NCBI GenBank assembly: GCA_949361645.1
Contig: OX442424.1
Span: 1,255,895-1,319,894, forward strand
DNA: 64,000 nt
Direction of reading: 5' to 3'
Origin: Spongilla lacustris
Taxonomy: Eukaryota > Porifera > Demospongiae > Spongillida > Spongillidae
The translations under genes were made by a program, and so were the position numbers. Shown here one piece after another: positions 11,326 through 23,469 of the stretch (its first letter is position 1; the number at the start of each line of letters is the position of its first letter). The notes below the pieces were generated by a model. That model worked only from the letters and a program-made list of their open reading frames with translations, ran no database searches and was not told the DNA's origin.

Positions 11326-12384
11326 TGCTCACCTTCTGCATGTGGCCTAAGTTAGGTACTTATAAATTGCACCAAATTTGGTCCTACTGATCGAACAGTT
11401 ATTTATGGGCATATCGCCGTATGTGACGGTGTGTCTGTGCGTTATGTATATTTAGCGTGTGCGTAACGTACCTGTCAGCCAGTGCGTAGAGTGAGTAAAA
11501 AGGGCGGAAATAGTTAAAGTGGCAGTCGCAACTCGACACGTGACTTTGACGTGACGTGGACTGGGGACTACTTCCGGTGGGCGTACATGTAGAAAGTCTG
11601 TCAATTTAGATGTCATACAGGCAGCTTATTAGTTCGCGTGAGCGTAGATGAAATACGTATTCAACGTGGCAAAGCATTAGCGTGGTAAAAAATGATACGT
11701 ACCTACTGTACATTACTTATAATACAAGACTACGAAAACTTGCCACTCAAAAATCGTCGGATGCCAATATTATTCACGACTCATTTGCATAAGACTCCCA
11801 CCATTAGGGGATAATGTTAGGGCACCTATATACCACCATTAAGCAGAGCAGTCGAAGGCAGAATGTGCACCCTATGCAGGAACTTGCATCATTGCAAATA
11901 ATATATTCAAGTGTGATGAGCATTGTCCCAACGTTTCTGATAGCTTATAATTCAATTTGATAATAATAGTAATACAGTAATAATAGGGTGGGCGTGCATC
12001 CCACTGGATGCCGCAGAGACCTTTGGGCATTGGGGGAAGGAGGCCCAAAACGTGATCTAGCATCTTTACTGTCCATCCACCAAGGTTGCCCCAAATCTGT
12101 TGCCCTGTTTGACATCTACTGATCTACAGCAGAATGAGCATGTGTTTAGTCAGATCAATATCCAGGGCCATCATGGGCAGGGTAGTAGTTCTTTAGGACA
12201 TTTGTGTGTAGTGTAGTGTAGTGTAGTTAGTTCTTTGTTCTTGTGAGTGGTGTATTAGCATCGTCCACCGCCCCCTGTTTTGTTTTTGTTTTTGCCCCCT
12301 CAACTCTTAAAACAAAAACAACAACAAAAAAAAACAGGGCCTGGGGACGAGGCTAGTGGTGTATGTAATTAATACATGAAATAA
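11326..12384. other. No gene seen
   Basis: Only short frames occur here. A hairpin of T-rich and A-rich arms bounded by CCTGTTTT and AAAACAGG lies at about 12277-12340. No recognisable gene is present. Confidence 0.5.
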
Positions 12385-13073
12385 TCCTCAGCTTGGCTAT
12401 CTGTCACACCTTCCCCAAGGCTCAACCTTCATCTTGATCCCTCTGAGTTTCAAGTTGCCATTAAGTGGTGGTTAGGCCTTCCTGTGAGTCAAGGTCAGCT
12501 TTGTCCCCAATGCATGTCCCATTCTTTGGATCACTTTGGTCACCATGCTCTGTCATGTAAAAATGGCTCCGATGTGGTTTCCCGCCACAACAGAATCCGA
12601 GACACCCTTTTCGAGTTCTGTCAACTTGCAGGCTTGGGTGCGCAGCTTGAAGCTGGAAGCAGTCTGGGTCATGAAGCTCGACAAACGCGTCCTGCCGATG
12701 TCCTCATCCCTAACTGGGAGTTGAGCAAGCCTGCTGCAATTGATCTTTGTGTCACATCCCCGCTTAATTCAGATACCCTCCAAGTAGCGTGTGTGACACC
12801 AAGTTCAGCAGCAATGCAGGCAGAACAGAGGAAGCACCACAGTAATGATGCAAAATGTGGAGAGTTAGGTTGGGTTTGCATCCCTTTGGTGGTAGAGTCC
12901 TATGGAAGTTGGGGACCTGAAGCTCAACGTAGTCTCTCCAGACTTGCCAGAAGACTAGCCACCCGACTGGGGCAGCCTAAGTCCGTCACTACAAATCTGA
13001 TTTATGGCAGATTAAACTTGACCCTGATAAGAGCCAACTCCAGGGCCATTCTATCTAGAGTATGTGTTTGACA
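12385..13073 (+). pseudogene. 5'-truncated retroelement: C-terminal R2-type endonuclease domain
   Basis: The frame from about 12385 matches the C-terminal third of the longer element at 45698-48264 (AWLSV, LHLDP, KWWLGL, then a CCHC knuckle CPQC...HH...C). It continues with RHN, a conserved RPAD and an ALDI-like strand (AIDLCVTSP), then the terminal LTLIRANSRAILSRV. The same order of zinc knuckle, RHN, and Pro-Asp/Asp motifs occurs in the restriction-like endonuclease of R2 retrotransposons. The reverse transcriptase part is missing, as expected for a 5'-truncated insertion. AT-rich sequence with AAT runs follows the stop. Confidence 0.8.
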
Positions 13074-13164
13074 TTGTGTTGTGTATATCTAGATGCAAAT
13101 ATTACTGTAATTTTAGATATAATAATATAATTATGTTTTATTTAAAAATAATAATATTTTTGAA

Positions 13165-14960
13165 ATAATAATAATAATACTTTATTTGGTGAAAAGAACA
13201 CTAAAAAGGCAAGTAATGGCATATAGAATGCACTTGTAAACTGCCTAACTATCTATATGGGAATATATATAGTTTGCAAAAGGGGGTTAGGTACATATGA
13301 CTCAGATGACTGGAGGATGCAGATACTACTGAGTTGGGCAGAGTTCCAAATTGGTATGAAAAAAGTTTAGACGAAAATTATGATGTGGTATTGACCTGGA
13401 CTTAAGTTTATAGTGGTTTCCTCTGGTAAAATGAAGATGAGAGTTAATACAAAAGAAGTCGGATATGTCAACATCAACAAGATTAAACAATATCTTGTAG
13501 TACATGACTAGGTCAAAGAATACTCTGCGATACTCAAGAGATTGAAGATCTAAGTTTCTTAGCCGACCCATGTATGAAAGCTTAGCTCTATTACAGACAG
13601 CTCCAGTAAAGAAACGTGGAATTTCTCAATGGAATTGATGTCCTAATGAAACCATGCATTCCATACCTAAGTATTTGACCCTAGAAGTGGTAGTGAATAG
13701 CTGTAGCAGTATTGAAACACTGCTAGTTTGAAAACCTTCAAAAGAAGACCACATAGATGATGAGCCTTAGCAACAATAACCGAGCAGTGAATATGAATAT
13801 TTGAATCAGATGAGAGAAAGACACCACTGAAGGTCGCGAATTGAAGATACTTAATTGTTCTAGGACTACATCTGAACAGAGAATATTTAATAGTTGGGGT
13901 TGCTAGGTGACCAAAGGAGATAACACTGCATTTTTGGAAAGCAATATTTAGCTGCCACTTGGCAGAATTTGTGAATGCAGAATTCTCTGCAATGCAACAG
14001 GCAGCCGGTATATAACTTAGTATCATCAGCAAAGATTTTCACTTTCACAGGTGGTACTATAGACAGTCTGGAAGATTATTGATGTATATTAGAAAGAGCA
14101 GAGGACCTAGAACAGAGCCTTGAGGTATGCCACTTATGAATGGAAGTAGAGTGGACTGAGATTCACCAATATATACACATTGAACCCAATCATAAAGAAA
14201 TGAAGATAAACAATTGAATTAAAACCATATGATTTGGCTTTCAAAAGAAGTTTAGCATGAGAAACTGAATCAAAAGTGCATCAACTCTCATTTTATTTTT
14301 AGCCAGCAGAGTATAATCATTTATGGTTGTTAATAATTGGATGAAAGTAGAGTGCTTTAATTAGCTAAGGCATACTGTACATGTTCTTTAGAGATAAGCT
14401 GGTTAGTCCTCAGATAGGCAATCAGTGAAGCAGATATGATGCTCTCTATAATCTTGCCACATACACTGGTAAGGGAGACAGGCCAGTAGTTAGATGGGAG
14501 CTTGCAATCTCTATTCTTGCAAATTTTCCAATCAGATAGTACTTTACCACACTGCATGGATATATTAAAGAGATATGACAAAGGGAATGCTATCACACAA
14601 GCAACAGACTTCAAAAAGATATTAGGAAAATGATCTGGGGTTTTTGTGTATTAAAATGGCAATTTCTTTAAAGCTCTAAACACTCTATCACAGGTGAAAG
14701 GACAGAACCAAGAGACGCAGTAAATAGACTACAGTGAGCTAAAGAAGGTATAGAATACCATCATCCGTTGTAAATACAGAAACAAATATTTATTTAGCAG
14801 GTTGCAATCGGAAGTAGCTATAGTGCCACCAAGCCGGGGTTTGTATAAGATGTCTCTAGCTATCATTTGCAACATGCAAATGATACAATTCACTTTGCTT
14901 CCCACAGGTAGCTTTGGAACCTTGCCATTCAATAAATCTTCCTTTCCAGTAATTATTACG
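13165..14960 (-). mobile_element. Degenerate LINE (CR1/L2/Jockey-like reverse transcriptase)
   Basis: Read on the minus strand, pieces of a non-LTR reverse transcriptase appear in order but in shifting frames. These are NYWPVSLTSVCGKIIESII (about 14430-14490), a [19 protein letters not shown] segment (about 14070-14130), FADDTKLYTG (about 14005-14035) and the late LQSLEYRRVFFDLVMYYKIL segment (about 13480-13560). The 3' end runs into an ATT microsatellite near 13165, as in CR1/L2 elements. Multiple stops and frameshifts mean it is dead. It lies tail-to-tail with the preceding retroelement fragment. Confidence 0.85.
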
Positions 14961-15131
14961 TCTCAAACTTAAAAAAAAAGAAAAATCCTCTGGTCCATTA
15001 GTGGGTACATTAATATATTACTGAAATTCATGAAATGTGTCTGTATGTCAAAATACACCATTGTACATGTAGACGTGAATGAATGTTCTGAGTATAATTT
15101 TGTAATCAGTACATCGTCACAGCGTAAGCGG

Positions 15132-15139
15132 TGACGTAA
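15132..15139 (+). promoter_or_regulatory. CRE-like TGACGTAA upstream of ES1
   Basis: A TGACGTAA motif of the ATF/CREB type lies about 50 bases before the ES1 ATG, where a core promoter would be. It is supported by motif and position only. Confidence 0.3.
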
Positions 15140-15189
15140 TTATCCGTTGCTGTGTGTATTTGGGTCTGGGGGCGAGATTAACAGTTGGA

Positions 15190-17488
15190 ATGGCTTTGTT
15201 GAGAAATCTTGGAGGCAGACTGTTCGCAAACTCAGCTCCTGTTGATAGCAGAGTGGCGCTGGTAAGTACTTTGTGTTTGCAGTGTTGTTGCACGTGTCAG
15301 GGTGCAAATACCCGGTAACGGCATGCGAATCAGAGGATAAATTATATCTCTGATTTACAGTATAACGCGCGATATTTAATACATAGCCATCAGTTAGTGC
15401 ACAGAGGGAAGGGATCTAAAAGACAGAAAGAGAAAGAGAGAGGGTCTAAGTTCCAGGGAGGGAGCGTCCTAGAGACAGAGAAAGGAAAGGGGACGCTGGG
15501 GTCTAGGACGCCGGGGTCTAGGACGCCGGGGTCTAGGACACAGACACAGTGAAGCATGTGCAAATGTTATGGACTTTAAATTTTAATTGGACAGGTCCTC
15601 TCTGGTTGTGGTGTTTTTGATGGATCTGAAGTACATGAAGCTTCAGCGTAAGTGGGACAGCACGTGATATAGCCAGAGGGTTAACTAACTATTTGCTTTA
15701 TTGCATGGGTGTTTCTGTGGAGGTGTGAGGAGGGTTGAGTGATACAATAATGGGAGAAGGATGGTATGAACAGAACAGGGTAGTATGAATGGGGGGGGGG
15801 GGGGGGGGGGGGGGGGGGTAAGCACACGAGGAGGGGTATCACCTGCTCCCAACCTTTTTACATACATGTATTCATGAGGTTTGTTGTCAAGTTGAGTTGA
15901 GCAATAGTAGCAGCTGTGTAGTAAGGTCCCCAGCCCCACAGCTGTGTAGTAAGGTCCCCAGCCCCACAGCTGTGTAGTAAGGTCCCCAGCCCCACAGCTG
16001 TGTAGTAAGGTCCCCAGCCCCACAGCTGTGTAGTAAGGTCCCCAGCCCCACAGCTGTGTAGTAAGGTCCCCAGCCCCACAGCTGTGTAGTAAGGTCCCCA
16101 GCCCCACAACTCAAAGGTGGTGAATGGGGAGGGAGGGGCAGGAAGTAAGGTTGCTATAGTTTTGCCACCTACAAGGTGCTGTTGCCCCTCCTACAGGGTC
16201 ATGGTACACCTCAGTCGCCATGGGATACAGGTGGCTGTGTTTGCTCCTGACCAGCCACAGTTGCACACAGTCAACCACTTGAACGGAAAGGTGACCGAGG
16301 AATCAAGGTAGCACAGAGCTCTGTGTTGTGTGTGTGTGTGTGCATGAGTGTGTGTGTTTGCATGTGTGTGTGTGTACATGAGTGTGTATGTGCATGTGTG
16401 TGTTTATGTGTGCATGTGTGTGTGTTTATGTGTGCATGTGTGTGTTTATGTGTGCATGTGTGTGTTTATGTGTGCATGTGTGTGTTTATGTGTGCATGCA
16501 TATGTGTGTGTGTGTTTATGTGTGCATGTGTGTTGTGTGTCTTCTTGTGTTACTGGTGATTCCAACAGGAATGTTTTGGTAGAGTCAGCTCGCATAGCCA
16601 GAGGCAAGATCAGTCCTCTGTCCACACTTACTGCAGCGGGATATGGAGCTCTTGTGTTCCCAGGGGGATTTGGTGCAGCTAAGAACCTGTGTGTGTGTGG
16701 TGGGTGGGTGGGAGAGGGAGAGGGAGGGGGAGGGGAGAGGGAGGGGAGTGGGAGGCTGAAAGAGAGGTGTTTTGATTATACATTTGGGGGCGTGGTTTTT
16801 ACAGGAGCACTTTTGCAGTGGATGGGACCAAGATGACAGTTAACAAAGATGTGGAAAGAGTGATGAAGGAATTCGTTGCTGCAAAAAAACCAGTGGGGTA
16901 AGGGTCACATGCACGCAGTGAGCAGTCACATGCATACAGTGAGGGGTCACATGCATACAGTGAGGAGTCACATGCACAGCAGTGAGGTGGTGATGTAATT
17001 TGGTGTGTGTCCTTTTGTGTTTCAGTCTTACCTGCATTGCTCCTGTCCTGGCAGCCAAGGTTGGTAGGTTGCCATGGTGATATTGGTTATTGGTCAGTTG
17101 GAAGTGAAATGTGTTGTATGTTTTTATCTGCTGCCGATATCACCCTGCTGCCTGATATCACCCTGCTGCCCGATATCACCCTGCTGCCCGATATCACCCT
17201 GCTGCCCGATATCACCCTGCTGCCCGATATCACCCTGCTGCCCGATATCACCCTGCTGCCCGATATCACCCTGCTGCCCGATATCACCCTGCTGCCTCAG
17301 GTTTTACCAGGGGTGGAGATAACAGTAGGTCATGAGCATGAGGAAGGTGGGAGGTGGCCATATGCGAGCACAGCTGGTGCTGTTGTCAGTATGGGAGCCA
17401 AACACATAGTCAGAGATGTCACCGTATCCTTGTGTGTGTGTGTGTGCATGTGTATGTGTGTATGTGGGTGTGTATGTGTGTGTGTGCG

Positions 17489-17521
<33 letters not shown>

Positions 17522-17555
17522 GTGGTGTGTATGTATGTGTGTATGTATGTATGTA

Positions 17556-17654
<99 letters not shown>

Positions 17655-17872
17655 ATGTGCATATCTATTGTGTGTCAGTGTGTATCAGTTTATGTCTATG
17701 TATTTCTGTACAGTATAAAGGTGTGTTCCTTGACCCTGGGCTTGTTAAGGAGGTGCATGTGGATGAGGCTATCAAGGTAGTCACCACCCCTGCCTTCATG
17801 TGTGACGCTCCTGTGCACCTTGTGTGGGATGGCATTGGAAAGCTGGTGGCAGCTGTGGTCAAGCTTATGTGA
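15190..17872 (+). CDS. GATD3: ES1/GATD3 family protein, mitochondrial class I glutamine amidotransferase-like
   Basis: Eight exons join with consistent phases and total 765 bases (254 residues): 15190-15261, 15595-15647, 16197-16307, 16569-16688, 16805-16897, 17026-17059, 17301-17423 and 17714-17872. The product starts with an Arg-containing, acid-free leader ([12 protein letters not shown]) suited to mitochondrial import. It then reads [19 protein letters not shown], the signature of the ES1 family. Later family blocks are [35 protein letters not shown] and [10 protein letters not shown]. The fold is DJ-1/PfpI-like; human GATD3 is mitochondrial, and bacterial relatives include ElbB. The exact reaction is not settled. 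Every intron of appreciable size is loaded with tandem repeats. The intron 6 donor (GTTGGT) and intron 7 donor (GTATCC) are weak but phase-correct. Confidence 0.93.
15788..16108. repeat. Poly-G tract and 28-bp minisatellite in ES1 intron 2
   Basis: A run of about 29 G (15790-15818) is followed at 15911-16108 by seven near-perfect copies of a 28-base unit starting AGCTGTGTAGTAAGGTCCCC. The unit creates an open frame on the opposite strand that is not a gene. Confidence 0.9.
16322..16545. repeat. GT-rich microsatellite in ES1 intron 3
   Basis: Imperfect repeats of GTGTGTTTATGTGTGCATGT fill most of the intron between exons 3 and 4. Confidence 0.85.
17136..17299. repeat. 18-bp GATATC-containing minisatellite abutting an ES1 splice acceptor
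   Basis: Nine copies of GATATCACCCTGCTGCCC run directly into the CAG acceptor at 17298-17300; the last copy's CTGCCT is the pyrimidine tract. Each copy carries a palindromic GATATC. The array is also open in the frame leading into exon 7 (a DITLLP repeat), so intron retention would not create a stop there. Confidence 0.9.
17424..17710. repeat. GT/GTAT microsatellite in ES1 intron 7
   Basis: GTAT and GT runs, including an uninterrupted (GT)n of about 90 bases (17561-17653), fill this intron. Confidence 0.9.
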
Positions 17873-18394
17873 AAAATTTGGGGGAGTGGTCTGGGCACTG
17901 CATGCTTGTTTGAGGAGGTGTGCATTTGATGCCATTGTTCATTTTATGTATTGTTGTCCACTGTGAGAGAGGGAGGTACAAAGGGAGTATGAGGAGAGGA
18001 GGGGAGAGGAAGTAAAGGGTATGGTGGAGGGGCTGGGAGACTCGCCGTCTCGAGTACTATAACATACAGTGACAGAAAGAAACACAGCTGAGCCTAACGC
18101 AAAATTGAGACTGGTTCGCTATTTTGGGATATACGATATTAGCTTAGCGCATGCGCATCATTGTGCCACGTGTTGCAGGTTCGGAAAGGGTCGAACGGCG
18201 CGGAGCACGATTAGAAATGAGCTATGCCTATTTGGAATTGCCATGCGATGCTCTGTATCTGGAGGTCGTACTAGTCTTCTTCGCGGCATAAAATGGAGCG
18301 TCCTGCTGCACTGTATGTTACATGAAGATGCAAATTAGGTGTTTTCAGTCAGCTCAAGGTATTATAGCGTTAAATTGAGTTGTTTTGTGTATTG

Positions 18395-19890
18395 TTTTAA
18401 ATCAACGTGGATACCTGGAGGGTTTGCCACTCTTCAGCTCTGTCCTGTGTTGTGGAGCCTCAGGTTGTGTTGTACACAACCTCCTGTGAGGTAGAGTCCT
18501 TTGCACAACGTTGAACAGTGTAATGCTCTCTTCTGTTCCTCCTTCAACCTTCTGGTTGTTGGGGAACGAAGTGCGGCTGACTTCTGTATATTCCTTGTGC
18601 TTCCCATAGCCACTAGTGGGCACTAATTGGGGAGATAAACCATGCGGGAGACATCTCATTTTTTGTGCGCTGGTTATGAAACTACTGTGCAGTGTTACTG
18701 TAACTGCTGTTGTATTTTACTTCAGGAAACAACTAGCATCAACTATGATACCGGAAGAAAGGAAATCAGTAGTTATAAGGTATAATTAAATATAAAGTCT
18801 TCGTGTGCTAAATAAGAGTTAACGTGGATACCCTGGAGGGTTTGCCACTCTTCAGCTCTGTCCTGTGTTGCGGAGCCTCAGGTTGTGTTGTACATAACCT
18901 TACGTGAGGTACAGTCCTTTGCACAACGTTGAACAGTATAATGCTCTCTTCTGTCCCGCCTTCAACCTTCTGGTTGTTGGGGGACGAAATGTGGCTGACT
19001 CCTGTATATTCCTTGTGCTTCCCATAGCCACTAGTGGGCGCTAATTGGGGAGATAAACCATGCAGGAGACATTTCATTTTTGTGTGTTGATTGTTACTGT
19101 AACTGCTGTTGTATTTCACTTTAGGAAACAACTAGCATCGAGTAGGATCCAAGGAAACAAGTGGTTGTAAGGTACAAAATATAGTGTTTGTGTGCTAAAT
19201 AGAAGTCAACGTGGATACCTGGAGGGTTTGCCACTCTTCAGCTCTGTCCTGTGTTGTGGAGCCTCAGGTTGTGTTGTACATAACCTCCTGTGAGGTAGAG
19301 TCCTTTGCACAACGTTGAACAGTATAATGCTCTCTTCTGTTCCTCCTTCAACCTTCTGGTTGTTTGGGAATGAAGTGTGGCTGACTCCTACATATTCCTT
19401 GTGCTTCCCATAGCCACTAGTGGGCACTAATTGGGGAGATAAACCATGCGGGAGACATTTCATTTTTGTGTGTTGTAATCATTAGGAACTATTGTGCAGT
19501 GTTACTGTAACAGCTGGTGTATTTTTTTATTTACTTCAGGAAACAACTAGCGATCCTGGAAGAAAGGAAGCCTGGTTGTAAAGTACAATCAAAAATAAGA
19601 AGTGAGTGTTTGTGTCATTACTATACTAAATAAAAGTCAACGTGGATACCTGGAGGGTTTGCCACTCTTCAGCTCTGTCCTGTGTTGTGGAGCCTCAGGT
19701 TGTGTTGTACATAACCTTACGTGAGGTACAGTCCTTTGCACAACGTTGAACAGTGTAATGCTCTCTTCTGTCCCTCCTTCAACCTTCTGGTTGTTTGGGA
19801 ACGAAGTGTGGCTGACTCCTGTATATTCCTTGTGCTTCCCATAGCCACTAGTGGGCACTAATTGAGGAGATAAACCATGCGGGAGACATG
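18395..19890. repeat. Four tandem ~400-bp repeats with a shared 85-codon minus-strand frame
   Basis: Copies of a ~260-base core start at about 18403, 18820, 19206 and 19638, spaced by 386-430 bases. The spacers are also related: each has CTTCAGGAAACAACTAGC or close variants. All four cores keep an open minus-strand frame ending in KSGKPS (18402-18659, 18808-19131, 19206-19463, 19637 upward). They begin with MKCLPHGLSPQL or a variant. Differences between copies are mostly amino-acid changing, so coding is unproven. On the plus strand, the spacers look like short exons between a TTCAG acceptor and an AAG-GTA donor. No known family was recognised. Confidence 0.7.
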
Positions 19891-20483
19891 ATTTTAAGTA
19901 TGTGGAATATCTGTACAAGACTTGAATTAATCGTGCATTTGATAGCATGTAAAGCTGTAACTTCAGAACGGTGCAGATAATTTGTGAGATCAAGTACCTC
20001 ACTGTTACAATGTATAAAAGCAATCTGTTGATATTATATTCTTCCCACAGAAACTTGAGAAGGACTGACATTTTTGAAATTGAAGTATATGTGCATCTCT
20101 TCTGGGTACTATTAATGTGATTTGAATTCAAATGTTTGTTTACTTACATTGTTTGTTTACTTACATTGTTCCTTTAATGATTTATAATAACACTTTGCAT
20201 GTTAGGAACAAGCGATAGTTTTTAGTGTTTACGTCCGAATGGTCCAATCTACCAATTAAAGCAAAAGGTAAATAACAAACGCAAAATACAAAGTAAAATA
20301 GTAAGACGAGGTCAAAAGAAAAATGTTCAGTGGACCTTTACCTCCGCACAGGCCAAAGCTATAGAATGTTGTTTAGGAATGAAAGAACCTGGTTCCTCGA
20401 AGGCTGACCTGAGTGAAGAAAAACTTGGTTATTATCTCTGGTAGATCCAGTCGCGGTTAGCTACGAACGTGTACACTCTCGGC

Positions 20484-21277
20484 TAGTCTCGCAAGCCAGA
20501 CGTACTTAGTCGTACGATATATGACGGGCTGGGGACGAGTAAAACAACCTGGGAAGTACTTTGGCCAGTGTTTACTTTTCACAAACCTAACTTGGATTGA
20601 GCCCAATCAGATTGCAGGCAGGTGTTTTATCACGTGTCAATTACATCATAACGTTTATTCGACGGCTTATAGTTAAGAGATGGCGCTGAATTTAATTATA
20701 TTAATTACGATTTACCGAAGCGATCAGTACAGCTGTTGGCTTGCACGTCGTCATCTGGGATATGCGCAACTCAGGGGGCTGTAAGAGCAGATGATTTATT
20801 AGAGGAAATGATGTTTTAGTGAGCTTACCCAATAGCCCCCTTCCAATGGAAGCTATTGTCTGCTACCTAAGGCTTTCGACGTGTTACGATCGCGAAAGGT
20901 TCATAACCAGTCCATAGTTGTCGTAGTTCCACTTTAGTCTTATAGCACTGATAAAAGATCAGGTCAGGGCTATGTCTCAACGTAATGTTACCGCTGTGTA
21001 CGACAGATGCATATCATAATCATCTGACATCAAAGTCGGAAAATTGCAGCTGGTCACTTCGTTAGCCCAGAAAACACTTCTGAACGGTGACTGAGCTATT
21101 ATAAGGTTACGTTATTAAAACCGCTGATATCACCGCCATGTGACATGATTGTTGATTAAATTCCTTTGGACGTGTAAACCCTGGCCAAAGTACATGTACA
21201 GTACTTCCCAGAACGTTTCACTCGTCCCCAGTCCACTCGCGCGTACGACGACTAAGTACGTCTGGCTTGCGAGACTA
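20484..21277. mobile_element. Second Mutator-like nonautonomous element, 9-bp target duplication
   Basis: Ends TAGTCTCGCAAGCCAGACGT and its inverse at 21258-21277; the inverted arms continue past TACTTAGTCGTACG to a shared CTGGGGACGAGT. The 9-mer ACTCTCGGC flanks both sides exactly (20475-20483 and 21278-21286). It is 794 bases long with no credible coding frame. Both 9-bp elements begin TAGT and end ACTA, so they may belong to one superfamily. Confidence 0.85.
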
Positions 21278-21464
21278 ACTCTCGGCGTGTGGTTAATGGG
21301 AAAAAAATGATTGGCACGTCTCCAATTAATGATATGACATTTAGGATCATGCAATGGTATTGTGCATGTAAACTATTTTTCTAGGTCTCCAGTCCATTGT
21401 ATATAATGAATAGGCCTGGCCATGACATATAAGGCATGTTACTTGTTAGTATGCATAGGCGGCC

Positions 21465-21550
21465 GGAGGGGGGGGGGCCCAGGGGGCCTTGGCCCCCCCC
21501 CCCCCCCCCCCTCCCCAGGCTATGGCGCCCCCTCCCCCCCCCCCCCCCAA
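21465..21550. repeat. G/C homopolymer-rich patch
   Basis: A GGAGGGGGGGGG run and two C runs of about 19 and 14 bases flank a short CAGGCTATGGCGCC core. It resembles the ends of the GC-rich elements elsewhere in the window. Confidence 0.5.
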
Positions 21551-21807
21551 TCCCTAAAACTAATGTCAATTACTGCAATCCAAAGAGACTACAACATGCG
21601 GAGCATAATTTAGCTTCCAGCGCTCGCTCGCATGCATTATTAGCAGCAATCCAGAGTCCAACGGTTACGCGCGTATCTGAAATATGGTGAGCCACGCCCC
21701 TTTTTGGCGCCCCTCGTGTGTTTGGCCCCTCCCCTCCGTAGATGCTGGGGCCGCCTCTGGTATGGGCCCACCTACATTCATATAATTTGAACCGGCCCAG
21801 TTACGGT

Positions 21808-23263
21808 ATGCTCTGTCGCGTGTTCGTGGTCGTAGCAGCTTTTGCGTCTGCTGCGCGAGTATCTAACGCCCTGTCGGGGATCAAGGTGGCGGGAAATCGC
21901 ATTGTTAACCAACAAGGACACGTCGTGAATCTAAGAGTTAGTTACCCTGCAATGCTATGGGCTGAGTCATATTGTAGATGCATGTAGAACTTCTCCTCTC
22001 CCACCCCCACCCCCGGCTTGGAAAGACTCCATTCTTTTGTCATTATTTTCTCTCACATGACATCGCACGATGTAGGGTCTCAACCATGCTGGTACGGAGT
22101 ACGCTTGCGTGCAAGGTTGGGGAATATTTGATGATGTTCATGACCAAACACTTGTGCAAAGTTTTCAAGCATGGAATAGCAATGCCATTCGTGTCCCTCT
22201 GAACGAGGACTGCTGGCTGGGAATCAATGGAGTGAACTCGGCCTATTCCGGCCAAAACTACATCAATGCAATCTCAACGTTCGTGACCATGTTCACGAAT
22301 GCCGGGTTCATAGTCATACTGGAACTCCACTGGACGGCCCCCGGCACACAGCAGGCAACGGGGCAACAGCCAATGCCTGACATGGATCATTCTGTTGATT
22401 TTTGGAAGTCGGTAGCTACCTATTTCAAGAGCAATCTTAACGTTATCTTTGAGCTGTTCAATGAGCCATACCCAGATAATAACAACTGGAACAGCCAAGC
22501 CGGGTGGCAATGCTGGAGAGATGGAGGCACCTGTTCAGGAGTGAGCTATCAGGTGAGAGTCACGTGCACATTTAACTTGACCACTTAAGTAGCATTTTAA
22601 CACCTTCTGTGTTTACTGATTAGTTTCAACTTTGATGGATTGTATCATGCAAAATAGAGTCTTCCATAAAATAACTTACTACATCTCCCATCCCACCATT
22701 TGCAGGCAGCAGGAATGCAGACACTTGTTAATGCTGTGCGTGGAACAGGAGCCACCAATATCCTGTTGCTAGGAGGTGTGGCCTACTCCAACTCTCTTGC
22801 ACAATGGGTACAGTATGCCCCAACTGACCCTCTCAACAACATTGCAGCAGCTTGGCACAGCTACAACTTTAACTACTGCAACACCCAAAGTTGTTGGGAT
22901 CAGTACGTTGCACCTGTGGCCTCCAAATACCCTGTGGTTGTTACAGAATTTGGGGAGAATGACTGTCAGGGAACATACGTTGTTCCTTTGCTGCAATGGC
23001 TGGACAGCAAGAACTGTTCCACCTACCTGGCATGGACATTTAATGTGTGGGACTGCAGCAGTGGACCTGCACTGATCAGTAGCTACTCTAATAATGGCAC
23101 ACCAACTACTTATGGCCAGTCTGTAAAGACCTACTATGGGCAGTTTGCTGTTACTTACAAATATGCTACTAGCAGCATACAACAAAGTGGTGCTGCACAT
23201 GTAGGTGCAAAAAGCTTTCTCACTCACATTTTATTTTTGATGTTGCTACTGTTCATGTACTGA
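21808..23263 (+). CDS. Secreted or anchored GH5 family cellulase-like glycoside hydrolase, single domain
   Basis: Three exons (21808-21936, 22076-22552, 22706-23263) join in phase 0 to give 387 residues. A hydrophobic Ala/Val-rich start (MLCRVFVVVAAFASAA) looks like a signal peptide. The body matches GH5 enzymes of the type common in actinobacteria. The acid/base is E173 in FELFNEPY, the nucleophile E283 in VVTEFGEND, and RVPLNEDCW and LHWTAPG are further family blocks. The C-terminus ends in small residues and a hydrophobic tail, consistent with a GPI or membrane anchor. GH5 enzymes cleave beta-1,4-glucans or related polymers; the substrate is not deducible. The donor after exon 1 (GTTAGT) is weak. 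Introns show it is a resident eukaryotic gene even if bacterial in origin. Confidence 0.9.
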
Positions 23264-23469
23264 ACTGACTATATCGGTTGGCTCTGTAGCTTAGTTTTAA
23301 TAGCTTTTAATAACTTCAATGCAGAGTTCTTTGGGATGTGTGATGATTATTTTAACATTGCAATCCTGCTGCCATTTGAAGCATGGAACGTTTTTTCTGC
23401 TACTGAATGTAGATCGAACCACTGCATGGATGAAATACATTAACGTGGCGGGGGGGGGGGGGGGGGGGG

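Noticed and set aside
13326..14614. Three short minus-strand genes
   Set aside because: They are successive pieces of one degenerate LINE reverse transcriptase.
15685..16114. Minus-strand frames made of a 28-residue repeat
   Set aside because: These come from the 28-bp minisatellite in an ES1 intron, open in all three frames.
17007..17780. 257-codon plus-strand frame through the DITLLP repeat
   Set aside because: It is out of frame with ES1 exon 6, crosses an intron and a GT tract; the spliced ES1 model explains the locus better.
18069..18338. 89-codon frame after ES1
   Set aside because: It has no homology signal, no splice context and unremarkable composition; probably chance.
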